The notes: a model not told the origin generated them from the letters alone. Positions 1 to 9,294 are shown, numbered from the stretch's first letter. The stretch is DNA of 38,506 nt from 40CM-2-70-7 sp035505915 (GCA_035505915.1 DATJQI010000082.1:1-38506); one strand, 5' to 3'. Program-made: numbers and translations.

Positions 1-231
1 TGCCGCGAAGGCACGGCGTGGACGACGAAAATCCTGGAGCGGATCCTGGCGGGCAAAGGCCAGACGAAAGACCTGGACCTGCTGCTCGATCTCTCCGAGA
101 ACATGACCGGCAAGACCATCTGCGTCCTGTCGGACAGCTGCGCGACGCCCGTGATCTCGGGGATCAAGAAGTTCCGCTCGGAATTCGAGGACTACATTTC
201 CGGCAAGAAGCGGCCGGTCATGGTGGCGTGA
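1..231 (+). CDS. nuoF: NADH-quinone oxidoreductase subunit F (NuoF), C-terminal end only
   Basis: Only the last 76 codons are in the window; the gene enters from the left edge and ends at TGA 229-231. NuoF carries FMN and the N3 [4Fe-4S] cluster and takes electrons from NADH in the peripheral arm of complex I. The visible part opens with C-R-E-G-T-A-W, which matches the end of the family's cluster-binding motif (the third N3 cysteine), and contains a later T-I-C that fits the fourth ligand. The stretch after it, S-D-S-C-A-T-P-V, carries an extra cysteine where I would expect small residues. nuoG follows after 6 bases. The assignment rests on this short tail plus the following nuoG-N. Confidence 0.9.
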   Translation, partial: CREGTAWTTKILERILAGKGQTKDLDLLLDLSENMTGKTICVLSDSCATPVISGIKKFRSEFEDYISGKKRPVMVA

Positions 232-237
232 GGATCA

Positions 238-1782
238 ATGGCTGACCTGGTCAACCTGACGATCGACGACGTGCACGTCAGCGTCCCCAAGGGGACGCTG
301 GTCATCGAGGCCGCCAAGCAGGCCGGCGTGCTGGTCCCGCATTACTGCTATCACCCCGGGCTCCCGGTCGCCGGCGTGTGCCGGATGTGCCTGGTCGAGA
401 TCGAGAAGGCCCCCAAGCTCCAGATCGCGTGCGCCACCCAGGTCGCCGACGGGATGGTGGTCCGGACCCGGTCCGGCCAGGCGAAGAGCGGGCGCACCGG
501 CGTGCTCGAGCTGCTCCTCATCAACCACCCCCTCGACTGTCCCATCTGCGACCAGGCGGGGGAGTGCGAGCTCCAGGATTTCACGTTCCAGGAAGGCCGG
601 CCCGCCACCCGCTACTCGCCGACCTATCCCAAGCGCTTCAATCCGGTGGAGGACTTCGGGCCCGACGTCCTCTACGTGCCCAACCGCTGCATCCTCTGCA
701 CCCGGTGCGTCCGGTTCATGGAGGACGTCGCGAAGGAGCCGGTGCTCAACGTCTCGGAGCGCGGCGACCGGGCCTTCATCGGGATCCACCCCGAGGCCCA
801 GCTCGACCATCCGTGGTCGGGGAACGTCGTGGACCTGTGCCCGGTGGGCTCGCTCCTGTCGAAGGACTTCCTGCACAAGGCGCGGGCCTGGGAGCTCGAC
901 AAGACCGCCTCGGTGTGCACCGGGTGCTCCCAGGGGTGTAACGTCACGCTCGACCTGCGCGACGAGACCGTCGTGCGGATCCGCCCGCGGCCCAATCTCG
1001 AGGTGAATCGCTACTTCATCTGCGACCACGGCCGGGCCAACTACCGCTGGATGAACCGCGGCGACCGGGTGGAAGCGCCGCTCGTCCGGGTGGGCCGGGA
1101 GCTCAAGGCCGTGGACTGGGACGAAGCCCTCGACCGGGTGCGCACCATCCTCAACGGCGCGGGCGGCTCGGCCGTCGCCCTGGTCTCGCCCCGGGCCTCC
1201 ACCGAAGCCCTTTACTTCGCCCGCAAGCTCCTGGCGCGGTTCTCCTGGACCGGCGCCTTCCAGGTCGTGATGGGCGAAGAGGCGCCGCTCGCCGGCGTGC
1301 CCAACCTCGCGCTGCGCGCCGAGCGGGCGCCGAACGCCAAGGGCGCGGAGCTGCTCGGGTACGGGCGGGACTACGCCGCGGCCATCAAGGCCGCCGAGCG
1401 CGCCGCCGTGGTCCTGGTGGTGGATGATCCCGACGCCCAGTTCGAGACGTCGGGGCAGGTGATCTGCCTCGGCACCACCGCGCCGAACGGCCCGCTCCAC
1501 AAATCGAGCGTGGTCCTGCCGATGGCGACGGTCGTGGAAGAAGACGGCACGTTCGTGAACCGCGACGGGCGGGTGCAGCGCTACTTCCAGGGTCGCGCCA
1601 CGCCCGCCATGGCCCGCCCCGCCTGGTGGATCCTCGGCCAGCTCACCGAGGCGCCCCCCGAAAGCGCGTCGGCGGCCTTCGACATCCTCGCCGCCGACGT
1701 CGAGTCGTTCCGCGGCCTCTCGTACGCCGCCCTCGGCCTCGCCGGCGTGCAGATCGGGGCGGGAGCAGGGGTGCCCGCGTGA
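238..1782 (+). CDS. nuoG: NADH-quinone oxidoreductase subunit G (NuoG), short form
   Basis: Electron-transfer subunit of the complex I peripheral arm, 514 residues. Cysteines for four clusters can be seen: a ferredoxin-like [2Fe-2S] site (C37, C48, C51, C65), the His-ligated N5-type site (H97, C101, C104, C110), the N4-type [4Fe-4S] site (C151, C154, C157, C201) and an N7-type site (C227, C230, C234, C262) that opens the molybdopterin-oxidoreductase-like domain. That last domain is cut short: the E. coli protein is about 900 residues. The end is clean (TGA 1780-1782) and overlaps nuoH by GTGA, so this looks like a natural short form and not a frameshift. The start ATG 238 follows a weak TGAGGA-like ribosome site. 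Confidence 0.95.
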   Translation: MADLVNLTIDDVHVSVPKGTLVIEAAKQAGVLVPHYCYHPGLPVAGVCRMCLVEIEKAPKLQIACATQVADGMVVRTRSGQAKSGRTGVLELLLINHPLDCPICDQAGECELQDFTFQEGRPATRYSPTYPKRFNPVEDFGPDVLYVPNRCILCTRCVRFMEDVAKEPVLNVSERGDRAFIGIHPEAQLDHPWSGNVVDLCPVGSLLSKDFLHKARAWELDKTASVCTGCSQGCNVTLDLRDETVVRIRPRPNLEVNRYFICDHGRANYRWMNRGDRVEAPLVRVGRELKAVDWDEALDRVRTILNGAGGSAVALVSPRASTEALYFARKLLARFSWTGAFQVVMGEEAPLAGVPNLALRAERAPNAKGAELLGYGRDYAAAIKAAERAAVVLVVDDPDAQFETSGQVICLGTTAPNGPLHKSSVVLPMATVVEEDGTFVNRDGRVQRYFQGRATPAMARPAWWILGQLTEAPPESASAAFDILAADVESFRGLSYAALGLAGVQIGAGAGVPA

Positions 1783-2951
1783 GCCCCCTGGCGTTCTTTC
1801 TCATCACATCGATCGTGAAGATGCTGGTCGTCTTCACGGTGATCATGGTGGGTGTCGCATTCATGACGCTGGTGGAGCGCCGGCTCTGCGCCTTCATGCA
1901 GGATCGCCTGGGTCCCAACCGGGTCGGACCGTTCGGCCTGCTGCAGCCCGCCGCCGACGGACTCAAGAACATCGTGAAGGAAGAGACCTACCCGGCGCTC
2001 GCCGACAAGTGGCTCTTCATTCTCGCACCCGCCATCTCGTTCACGCCGGCGCTGCTCACGTTCGCGGTGATCCCGTTCGCGGCCCCCCTCGCCACCAAGT
2101 GGGGCATCGTTCCGATGGTCGTGGCCGACCTGCCGGTGGGCTTCCTCTACATCCTCGCGATCAGCTCCCTGGGGGTCTACGGGATCGTGCTGGCGGGATG
2201 GGCGTCGAACAACAAGTATGCGCTGCTCGGCGGCCTGCGCGCCTCGGCCCAGATGATCTCGTACGAGATCGCGATGGGGATGAGCACCGTCGCGGTGCTG
2301 CTCCTCGCCGGCAACGTCACGCTGTCGCAGGTGATCACCGAGCAGCAGCGCGGGACCTGGAACATCGTCCCGCTCTTCGTGGCCTTCTTCCTGTTCCTGA
2401 TCAGCGCGCTGGCCGAGACCAACCGGGTGCCGTTCGACCTGCCCGAAGCCGAAGGCGAGCTGATCGCGGGCTACCACACCGAATACAGCTCGATGAAGTT
2501 CTCGATGTTCTACATCGCCGAATACTCGAACATGCTGACGGCGTCGGCCTTGATGGCCACGCTGTTCTTCGGGGGCTGGGACCTTCCCTTCGTGCACTGG
2601 GACGCCTCGGCGGGGCTCGCGTGGTGGCAGGTGCTGGCGACGCTCGCGGCGTTCTGCGCCAAGACCAGCTTCTTCGTGCTGCTCTACATGTGGATCCGCT
2701 GGACCATGCCGCGCTTCCGCTACGACCAGCTCATGGCGCTCGGCTGGAAGGTGCTGCTGCCGATCACCCTGTGCTATCTCACCATCCTGGCCGGCGCCAT
2801 CTGGTACTTCCGCACCCAACTCGGCTGGTCCTGGGACGGCCGGTTCTCCTGGGCGCTGGGCGGGGTCAACCTGGTGGTGTTCGTGATCCTGGTCTGGTGG
2901 CTCGACCGGGGCCGGATCGTCTCCGGCACCGTGGCCCGAAAGGCGGCCTGA
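1779..2951 (+). CDS. nuoH: NADH-quinone oxidoreductase subunit H (NuoH)
   Basis: Membrane subunit of complex I (ND1 homologue) that helps form the quinone chamber, 390 residues. The GTG start at 1779 overlaps the nuoG stop as GTGA, and residues from there are plausible family N-terminus. Family hallmarks are E-R-R followed by a Q-D-R-L-G-P-N-R-V-G-P segment near residue 30-50, and N-R-V-P-F-D-L-P-E-A-E beginning near residue 215, which contains the acidic residues next to the quinone site. Eight or more hydrophobic helices are evident. It is somewhat longer than the 325-residue E. coli protein, with an extra hydrophobic C-terminal part. The stop shares one base with the nuoI start (TGATG). 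Confidence 0.96.
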   Translation: MSPLAFFLITSIVKMLVVFTVIMVGVAFMTLVERRLCAFMQDRLGPNRVGPFGLLQPAADGLKNIVKEETYPALADKWLFILAPAISFTPALLTFAVIPFAAPLATKWGIVPMVVADLPVGFLYILAISSLGVYGIVLAGWASNNKYALLGGLRASAQMISYEIAMGMSTVAVLLLAGNVTLSQVITEQQRGTWNIVPLFVAFFLFLISALAETNRVPFDLPEAEGELIAGYHTEYSSMKFSMFYIAEYSNMLTASALMATLFFGGWDLPFVHWDASAGLAWWQVLATLAAFCAKTSFFVLLYMWIRWTMPRFRYDQLMALGWKVLLPITLCYLTILAGAIWYFRTQLGWSWDGRFSWALGGVNLVVFVILVWWLDRGRIVSGTVARKAA

Positions 2952-3457
2952 TGGCCATCGGCGTGAAGGTCCTGAAGCGCCCGACCGCGGGGACGTCCTA
3001 CCTGCGCGCGACCGCGCAGGGGATGGCGCTCACGCTGTCGCACATCTTCCGGCCCAAAGTGACCATGCAGTATCCGGAGGAGAAGGGGTCCAAGGACTGG
3101 ACGATGTCCAGCCGGTGGCGGGGCACGCATCGGATGCTGACCGACGAGCAGGGACGCGCCAAGTGCGTGGCCTGCGGCCTCTGCCCCCAGATCTGCCCGG
3201 CCAACTGCATCAAGCTCGTGCCCGGAGAGGACGAGCAGGGGAACCGGTATCCCCTGATTTACGAGATCGACGAGTTCCGCTGTGTGTTCTGCGGCTACTG
3301 TCAGGAAGTCTGCCCCGAAGAGGCGATTCACGTGGGCTGGCACTACGAGAACGCGGAATACTCGCGCGACCGGTTCGTGTACGACCTGGAACGGCTCTGC
3401 GCCCAGACCCACCCGGTGTCCACGCTGTGGGACCCGGCGGACCCGAAGGGCGAATGA
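2951..3457 (+). CDS. nuoI: NADH-quinone oxidoreductase subunit I (NuoI)
   Basis: Ferredoxin-like subunit of complex I, 168 residues, carrying clusters N6a and N6b that pass electrons toward N2 and quinone. Two CxxCxxCxxxC motifs are present: C72, C75, C78, C82 and C111, C114, C117, C121, each followed by the usual proline. The N-terminal part has a short amphipathic stretch that fits peripheral membrane contact. ATG 2951 overlaps the nuoH stop by one base, and the end overlaps nuoJ as ATGA. Length and motif spacing are normal for the family. Confidence 0.97.
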   Translation: MAIGVKVLKRPTAGTSYLRATAQGMALTLSHIFRPKVTMQYPEEKGSKDWTMSSRWRGTHRMLTDEQGRAKCVACGLCPQICPANCIKLVPGEDEQGNRYPLIYEIDEFRCVFCGYCQEVCPEEAIHVGWHYENAEYSRDRFVYDLERLCAQTHPVSTLWDPADPKGE

Positions 3458-3975
3458 CCGTCGTCACCGTCGTCTTCTGGATCTTCGCCGTCCTGGCGCT
3501 CGGGTCGGCCGTGCTCTGCGTCAGCCGCCGGAGCCCGGTGGCCAGCGCGCTCTGGCTCGTGGTCACCATGTTTTCGCTGGCCGCCCTCTTCGTGCTGCTG
3601 GACGCCCAGTTCATCGCCGTCCTTCAGGTCCTGGTCTACGCCGGCGCCGTGATGGTGCTCTTCCTGTTCGTCATCATGCTCCTGAACCTCGGCCGGGGGG
3701 CGGCCCCGGACCGGAAAGGGGTGCTGGGGGTCACCGTCGGCCTCGTCCTGGCGGCGCTGCTCTTCGTCCAGCTCAAGTTCCTCCGCGGCGCGGCGCCGCC
3801 CGAGCTGATCCGGTTGCCGCCGGGCGTGATGGCGCAGACGCAGCAGCAGGCCGGGATGGTGGGAGCGATCGCGACGCCCCTGTACGAGGCCTATCTCGTC
3901 CCCTTCGAAATCACCAGCGTGCTCCTCCTCGCCGCCGTGGTGGGCGCGGTGGTGCTCGCGAAACGGAAGCTCTGA
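3454..3975 (+). CDS. nuoJ: NADH-quinone oxidoreductase subunit J (NuoJ)
   Basis: Small membrane subunit of complex I (ND6 homologue), 173 residues, in the proton-translocation link between the quinone chamber and the antiporter-like subunits. Five hydrophobic helices can be seen. The third contains the family signature V-L-V-Y-A-G-A-V-M-V-L-F-L-F-V, which includes the pi-bulge helix region, followed by I-M-L-L-N. ATG 3454 overlaps the nuoI stop (ATGA); the end overlaps nuoK by one base (TGATG). Confidence 0.95.
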   Translation: MTVVTVVFWIFAVLALGSAVLCVSRRSPVASALWLVVTMFSLAALFVLLDAQFIAVLQVLVYAGAVMVLFLFVIMLLNLGRGAAPDRKGVLGVTVGLVLAALLFVQLKFLRGAAPPELIRLPPGVMAQTQQQAGMVGAIATPLYEAYLVPFEITSVLLLAAVVGAVVLAKRKL

Positions 3976-4271
3976 TGCTCCTGGGACCCACCCTCGCCGT
4001 TGCGGCGGTGCTCTTCGTGATCGGCGTGGCCGGCGTGCTGATCCGCCGGAACGCGATCATCATCTTCATGTGCGTCGAGCTGATGCTCAACGCCGTGAAC
4101 CTGACGTTCATCGCCTTCGCGCAGACGCTGGGCGTCGCGGGACAGATCTTCGTCTTCTTCGTGATGGCCGTCGCCGCCGCCGAGGCGGCCGTCGGCCTCG
4201 CCATCGTGCTCGCGGTCTACCGTCACAAGGAGACGGTGGACCTCCGCAACATCAACCTCCTGAAGGGCTGA
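3975..4271 (+). CDS. nuoK: NADH-quinone oxidoreductase subunit K (NuoK)
   Basis: Three-helix membrane subunit of complex I (ND4L homologue), 98 residues, the usual size. The two glutamates needed for proton transfer are in place: E35 in C-V-E-L-M-L-N-A and E70 in A-A-A-E-A-A-V-G-L-A. ATG 3975 shares a base with the nuoJ stop. It is followed by 14 bases before nuoL, one of the few non-overlapping junctions in this operon. Confidence 0.97.
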   Translation: MLLGPTLAVAAVLFVIGVAGVLIRRNAIIIFMCVELMLNAVNLTFIAFAQTLGVAGQIFVFFVMAVAAAEAAVGLAIVLAVYRHKETVDLRNINLLKG

Positions 4272-4285
4272 GGGCGGTCCCCGCG

Positions 4286-6250
4286 ATGGAACGGGTCTGG
4301 CTGGTTCCGCTCCTGCCCCTCCTGGGCTTCGTGCTGAACGGCGCCCTCGCGCTGGTCCGGCCCCGCGCCAAGACCGCGGTGTCCGTGATCGGCGTCGGCG
4401 TCCTCGTCGCCGCGTTCGCGGTGGCGGTCTCGGTGGTCGCCAGCCTGGCCGCGGCCCACCCGGCGGCGCCCGTGGTCTACAACTACTGGGACTGGATCCC
4501 GGTCGGGTCGCTCCACATCTCCGCCGGCCTCCAGGTGGACCCGCTGTCCGCCGTGATGATCCTGATCGTCACGGGCGTCGGGTCGCTCATCCACGTCTTC
4601 AGCGTGGGATACATGGGGGCGGACGAGGGCTACGCGCGGTATTTCGCGTATCTCAACCTCTTCGTCTTCTTCATGCTGGTGCTGGTGCTGGGCGCCGGCT
4701 TCCCGGTGATGTTCGTGGGCTGGGAAGGCGTCGGGCTCTGCTCGTATCTCTTGATCGGGTTCTGGTTCGACGTCACCGCCAACGCGGACGCCGGCAAGAA
4801 GGCGTTCATCATGAACCGGATCGGGGACTTCGGCTTCCTCGCCGCGATGTTCCTGCTCTTCCAGCACGTGGGCGCGCTCGACTTCGTCTCGGTATTCGCC
4901 AAGGCGCCGGCCGTCTTCACCCCGGGCGACGGCACCATCACGGCGATCACGCTCTTCCTGTTCCTCGGGTGCACCGGCAAGTCGGCGCAGATCCCCCTGT
5001 ACACCTGGCTTCCGGACGCCATGGCGGGCCCCACGCCGGTGTCGGCCCTGATCCACGCCGCCACGATGGTCACCGCGGGCGTCTATCTCGTCGCGCGGGC
5101 CAATCTCCTGTTCGCCCTCGCGCCGGTCTCGAGCGCCGTGGTGGCCGGGGTCGGCGCGCTGACGGCGCTGTTCGCGGCCACCATCGCGCTGAAGCAGTGG
5201 GACATCAAGAAGGTGCTGGCGTACTCCACCGTGTCCCAGCTCGGGTACATGTTCGTGGGCGTCGGCACCGGCGCCTACGCCGCGGGCGTCTTCCACCTCG
5301 CGACCCACGCGTTCTTCAAGGCGCTGCTGTTCCTGGGGTCGGGCTCGGTGATCCACGCGATGCACCACGCCTATCACCACACCCACGCTCACGAAGACGC
5401 GCAGGACATGCGCAACATGGGCGGGCTCAAGGCGTATCTCCCCTGGACCTGGGTGCTGATGTGGATCGCCACCCTGGCCATCGCGGGCATCCCGCCCTTC
5501 GCCGGCTTCTTCTCCAAGGATGAGATCCTGGGCGCGGCGTTCGCGCGGGGGAGCGCGCAGCCGATCTGGTATCTGTTCTGGGCGTTCGGGCTCGCGGCCG
5601 CGCTGCTCACGGCGTTCTACATGACCCGGATGATGCTCTACACCTTCCACGGGCCCAACCGGACCGGTGAGCAGGAACGGGCCCATCTCCACGAGGCACC
5701 CGCGGTGATGACCGGGCCGCTCGTGGTGCTCGGGGTCCTGAGCCTCGCCGGGGGCGCGCTGAATCTCCCGACCCTGATCGGCGGCGGCGCGTGGCTCGAG
5801 CACTGGCTCGCCCCCGTGACGCACGGATCGGCGGCGTATCTGCCGGCGGCGGAAGCCGCGTCCGGAACCGAATGGGCCCTGATCGCCGTGGCGGTCGTCG
5901 TCGCCGTGGCCGGCATCGTCGGGGCGGTGCGGCTGCTCGATCCGGCCGCGCTGGTCCCGGCCCGTCAGGCGCCCGCGGAGACCGGCTTCGGCAAGGTGCT
6001 CGCCAACAAGTGGTATGTGGATGAGCTCTACGACCGGGTCGTGGTGCGGCCTCTGACCTGGTGCTCCCGGGTCATCCTGTGGAAGGGCATCGACCAGGGG
6101 CTCATCGACGGCGCCGGCGTGAACGGGTCGGCCGGACTGGCGCGGGCCGCCGGCTGGGTGGGCTCCAAGCTCCAGACCGGGGAAGTGGGCTTCTACGTCG
6201 TGCTCTTCGTCCTCGGCGTGGCCCTGGTCCTCCGCGCGGTGGTGCGCTGA
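4286..6250 (+). CDS. nuoL: NADH-quinone oxidoreductase subunit L (NuoL)
   Basis: Largest antiporter-like proton-pumping subunit of complex I, 654 residues with many predicted helices and a C-terminal extension consistent with the lateral helix (HL) that spans the membrane arm. The conserved helix-5 glutamate is E147 in G-W-E-G-V-G-L-C-S-Y-L. The D-A-M-A-G-P-T-P-V-S-A-L-I-H-A-A-T-M-V segment and H-A-F-F-K-A-L-L-F-L-G-S-G are typical. Residues 357-369 hold seven histidines just before the conserved Q-D-M-R segment. ATG 4286 is the first in-frame start after nuoK; the end overlaps nuoM by one base. Confidence 0.97.
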   Translation: MERVWLVPLLPLLGFVLNGALALVRPRAKTAVSVIGVGVLVAAFAVAVSVVASLAAAHPAAPVVYNYWDWIPVGSLHISAGLQVDPLSAVMILIVTGVGSLIHVFSVGYMGADEGYARYFAYLNLFVFFMLVLVLGAGFPVMFVGWEGVGLCSYLLIGFWFDVTANADAGKKAFIMNRIGDFGFLAAMFLLFQHVGALDFVSVFAKAPAVFTPGDGTITAITLFLFLGCTGKSAQIPLYTWLPDAMAGPTPVSALIHAATMVTAGVYLVARANLLFALAPVSSAVVAGVGALTALFAATIALKQWDIKKVLAYSTVSQLGYMFVGVGTGAYAAGVFHLATHAFFKALLFLGSGSVIHAMHHAYHHTHAHEDAQDMRNMGGLKAYLPWTWVLMWIATLAIAGIPPFAGFFSKDEILGAAFARGSAQPIWYLFWAFGLAAALLTAFYMTRMMLYTFHGPNRTGEQERAHLHEAPAVMTGPLVVLGVLSLAGGALNLPTLIGGGAWLEHWLAPVTHGSAAYLPAAEAASGTEWALIAVAVVVAVAGIVGAVRLLDPAALVPARQAPAETGFGKVLANKWYVDELYDRVVVRPLTWCSRVILWKGIDQGLIDGAGVNGSAGLARAAGWVGSKLQTGEVGFYVVLFVLGVALVLRAVVR

Positions 6251-7752
6251 TGTACGACGCCTGGATCCTCCCCGCGCTCCTCGTCTGGCCCCTCGCCGGC
6301 GCCGCGCTGCTCTATCTCGCGCCCGCCTCGCGCGCCAAGACGCTCGCCCTGGGCGTGAGCCTGGTCGAATTCGCCCTCTCGGTGCCGCTCTGGTGGCGGT
6401 TCGTGCCCGCGGCCGGGATGCAGTTCGCGGTCGACCTCCCCTGGGTGCCGGACTGGGGGATCCGGTTCCACGTGGGGCTGGACGGCATCTCGCTCTTCAT
6501 GGTGCTCCTCACCACGTTCCTCGTGCCCCTCTCGGTGCTGGGCAGCTGGACCTACATCACCAAGCGGGAACGGGGGTTCTACGCGCTGCTCCTGGTCCTC
6601 ACCACGGGCATGCTGGGCGTGTTCGTGTCCCTCGATCTGTTCCTGTTCTATGTGATGTGGGAAGTGATGCTCATTCCGATGTACTTCATCATCGGGATCT
6701 GGGGCGGCGACAACCGCCTCTACGCGGCCATCAAGTTCTTCCTCTACACGTTCGTCGGATCGCTCCTGATGCTGGTGGCCATCCTGGGGCTCTTTCTCCA
6801 CGCCGCCCACACCACCGGCACCTACTCGTTCTCGTACGACTTCCTTCTCCAGCACACCGCCGACCTGGGACCGGTCGCGTTCTGGTTCTTCGCGGCTTTC
6901 TTCCTGGCCTTCGCGATCAAGGTCCCGATGTTCCCGCTGCATACGTGGCTGCCGGACGCCCACGTCGAAGCACCGACCGCGGGATCCGTCATTCTGGCGG
7001 GCGTGCTGCTGAAGATGGGCACTTACGGCTTCCTGCGGTTCGCCCTGCCGTTCTTCCCGGGGGTCGCGCTGTCGCCCACGGTCCAGGCCGTGGTGGTGGC
7101 GCTCTCGGTCATCGGGATCATTTACGGCGGCCTGGTCGCGATGGTCCAGCCCGACTTCAAGAAGCTCGTCGCGTATTCGTCGGTGGCCCATCTGGGATTC
7201 GTGATGCTCGGCATCTGGGCGCTGACGGTGCAGAGCGTCCAGGGCGCGCTCCTCGTGATGATCAACCACGGGATCTCGACCGGCGCGCTCTTTTTCCTCG
7301 CCGGCATGCTGTACGAGCGGCGCCACACGCGGCTCCTGGACGCGTTCGGCGGGCTGGCCCGGGTCGTCCCCCTGCTCGCGGCGGTGCTGACCGTGGTGTC
7401 GCTCTCGTCCGTCGGGCTCCCCGGAACCAACGGCTTCGTCGGAGAGTTCCTGATCCTGATCGGGTCGTTCGCGCGGTACCCGACGGCGACCATCATCGCC
7501 ACCGCGGGGGTCATCGTCGCCGCCATGTACCTCCTGCCGGCGCTGCAGAAGATCATCTACACGCCGCTGACCAAGACCGAGAACCAGAAGCTGCCGGACC
7601 TCTCCCTCCGTGAGGGGCTGGTGCTCTTGCCCCTCCTCGTGGCGATCGTCTGGATCGGCGTCTACCCGCGGCCCTTCCTCGACCGGATGGAGCCGGCGGC
7701 GCGCCGGCTGGTCGAAACCGTCCGTCCGCAACCCCCGACGGCGCTGCGATGA
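6250..7752 (+). CDS. nuoM: NADH-quinone oxidoreductase subunit M (NuoM)
   Basis: Antiporter-like proton-pumping subunit of complex I, 500 residues, similar in size to E. coli NuoM. The essential helix-5 glutamate is E138 in M-W-E-V-M-L-I-P-M-Y. The segment P-M-F-P-L-H-T-W-L-P-D-A-H-V-E-A-P-T is the family signature, and K-K-L-V-A-Y-S-S-V-A-H-L-G-F follows. ATG 6250 overlaps the nuoL stop by one base; the end overlaps nuoN as ATGA. Confidence 0.97.
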   Translation: MYDAWILPALLVWPLAGAALLYLAPASRAKTLALGVSLVEFALSVPLWWRFVPAAGMQFAVDLPWVPDWGIRFHVGLDGISLFMVLLTTFLVPLSVLGSWTYITKRERGFYALLLVLTTGMLGVFVSLDLFLFYVMWEVMLIPMYFIIGIWGGDNRLYAAIKFFLYTFVGSLLMLVAILGLFLHAAHTTGTYSFSYDFLLQHTADLGPVAFWFFAAFFLAFAIKVPMFPLHTWLPDAHVEAPTAGSVILAGVLLKMGTYGFLRFALPFFPGVALSPTVQAVVVALSVIGIIYGGLVAMVQPDFKKLVAYSSVAHLGFVMLGIWALTVQSVQGALLVMINHGISTGALFFLAGMLYERRHTRLLDAFGGLARVVPLLAAVLTVVSLSSVGLPGTNGFVGEFLILIGSFARYPTATIIATAGVIVAAMYLLPALQKIIYTPLTKTENQKLPDLSLREGLVLLPLLVAIVWIGVYPRPFLDRMEPAARRLVETVRPQPPTALR

Positions 7753-9278
7753 GCCTCGACCTGTCGAGCTACGCCGACCTGATGCGGGCGCTGGCCCCCG
7801 AGAGCCTCTTGACCGGACTCGCGATGGTGGTGCTGCTGCTGGTCGCGTGGCGCCACCGGACCGCGGCCGACACCCGACTGGCCGGGATCGCCACCCTCGT
7901 CGCGCTGGCCGCGACCGCCGGAGTGGTGTGGTGGCTCTGGTGGAACCGCGCCACCGTCGACGGCATCGCCCAGATGGTGGCCGTCGACGACTTCCGGTTC
8001 ATCGTGGACTGGATCCTCCTCGGCGCCGCGGCGCTGACGGTCCTGTTCTCCTTCCGGTACCTCGAGCGCGAAGGGCTGCTCGCTCCGGAGTACTACCCGC
8101 TGCTCCTGTTCGCCGCGCTGGGGATGATGCTGATGGCGGGCGGGGAAGACCTGATGGTGATCTTCCTGGGCCTCGAGCTGATGTCCATCTCGGTGTACGT
8201 GCTCGCCGGATTCAATCGCCGCAGCCCGCGCGCCGCCGAGGCGGCCCTCAAGTACTTCCTGCTGGGCGCCTTCGCGTCGGCGTTCCTGCTCTACGGCATC
8301 GCCCTCATCTACGGCGCCACGGGCACCACCAACCTGTCGCTCATCGGCGTGCAGGTGACCACGCTCGGCGTGGGGCACCTGCCGCTTCTCCTCATCGGCG
8401 TGGGATTGCTCCTGGTCGGCTTCGGATTCAAGGTGGCGGCCGTGCCCTTCCACATGTGGGCACCGGACGTCTACGACGGCGCACCCACGCCCGTCACCGG
8501 CTTCATGGCCACCGGGGTCAAGGCCGCCGCGTTCGCCGCGCTCTTCCGCGTGGTGGTGGAGGCCCTGGGCACCACCGGCGGCTGGCCCGCCGTCATCGCG
8601 GGGCTGGCCGTCGCCACCATGATCACCGGCAACCTGGTCGCCCTGGCCCAGCGCTCGGTCAAGCGGATGCTGGCGTACTCGTCCATCGCGCACGCCGGCT
8701 ACCTGCTCGTGGCCGTCGCCGCGGGCGGCGCCGGTTCGGGCGCATTCATCGTCTACCTCGTCGCCTACACGCTGACGACCATCGCCGCCTTCGCGCTGCT
8801 CGCGGCCAAGGGGCGGGCCGGCGAGTCGGACGTGCGGATCGACGACCTGGCGGGGCTGTCCGCCAGCCGCCCCGGCCTGGCGCTCGCCCTTACGGTGGTG
8901 ATGCTTTCGCTCCTGGGCTTCCCGGGTACCGCCGGGTTCATCGGCAAGTGGTACATCATCGCGGCCGCCCTCGGAACGGGGCACACGCTCCTGGCGATCG
9001 TCCTCGTCCTCACCAGCGTCGTTTCCGCGGGCTACTACCTTCCGGTGGTGATGGCGATGTACATGAAGCCCGCCCCGCGCCCCGACGCCCACGCCGGCAT
9101 GACTCTCGACTGGGTCGGCCGCGCGGCGCTCACCGCGTCGCTGATCGGCATCCTCTGGTTCGGCATCGCTCCGGCCGGCATCCTCGGCCTCTCCCAGGCC
9201 AGCGCCACGACCCTCCACGCGGTTGCGGGCGTCACGCCCGCCCAGGCGGACTCGACGGCGGTGCCGGCCGGCCACTGA
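7749..9278 (+). CDS. nuoN: NADH-quinone oxidoreductase subunit N (NuoN)
   Basis: Third antiporter-like subunit of complex I, 509 residues. Helix-5 glutamate E143 lies in F-L-G-L-E-L-M-S-I-S-V-Y. Other family marks are A-A-V-P-F-H-M-W-A-P-D-V-Y-D-G-A-P-T-P-V and R-M-L-A-Y-S-S-I-A-H-A-G-Y-L. It ends the nuo operon; only 16 bases separate it from the phosphomannomutase gene and no terminator hairpin is visible there, so read-through is likely. Confidence 0.96.
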   Translation: MSLDLSSYADLMRALAPESLLTGLAMVVLLLVAWRHRTAADTRLAGIATLVALAATAGVVWWLWWNRATVDGIAQMVAVDDFRFIVDWILLGAAALTVLFSFRYLEREGLLAPEYYPLLLFAALGMMLMAGGEDLMVIFLGLELMSISVYVLAGFNRRSPRAAEAALKYFLLGAFASAFLLYGIALIYGATGTTNLSLIGVQVTTLGVGHLPLLLIGVGLLLVGFGFKVAAVPFHMWAPDVYDGAPTPVTGFMATGVKAAAFAALFRVVVEALGTTGGWPAVIAGLAVATMITGNLVALAQRSVKRMLAYSSIAHAGYLLVAVAAGGAGSGAFIVYLVAYTLTTIAAFALLAAKGRAGESDVRIDDLAGLSASRPGLALALTVVMLSLLGFPGTAGFIGKWYIIAAALGTGHTLLAIVLVLTSVVSAGYYLPVVMAMYMKPAPRPDAHAGMTLDWVGRAALTASLIGILWFGIAPAGILGLSQASATTLHAVAGVTPAQADSTAVPAGH

Positions 9279-9294
9279 TCCCCGGGAACCCGGC

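Noticed and set aside
235..1500. Long minus-strand reading frame opposite nuoG (and similar ones opposite nuoL, nuoM, nuoN, UPF0182 and others)
   Set aside because: These frames mirror the codon bias of the plus-strand genes. Their products are Arg/Gly/His-rich and match no fold or family, while the plus-strand genes have full conserved motifs.
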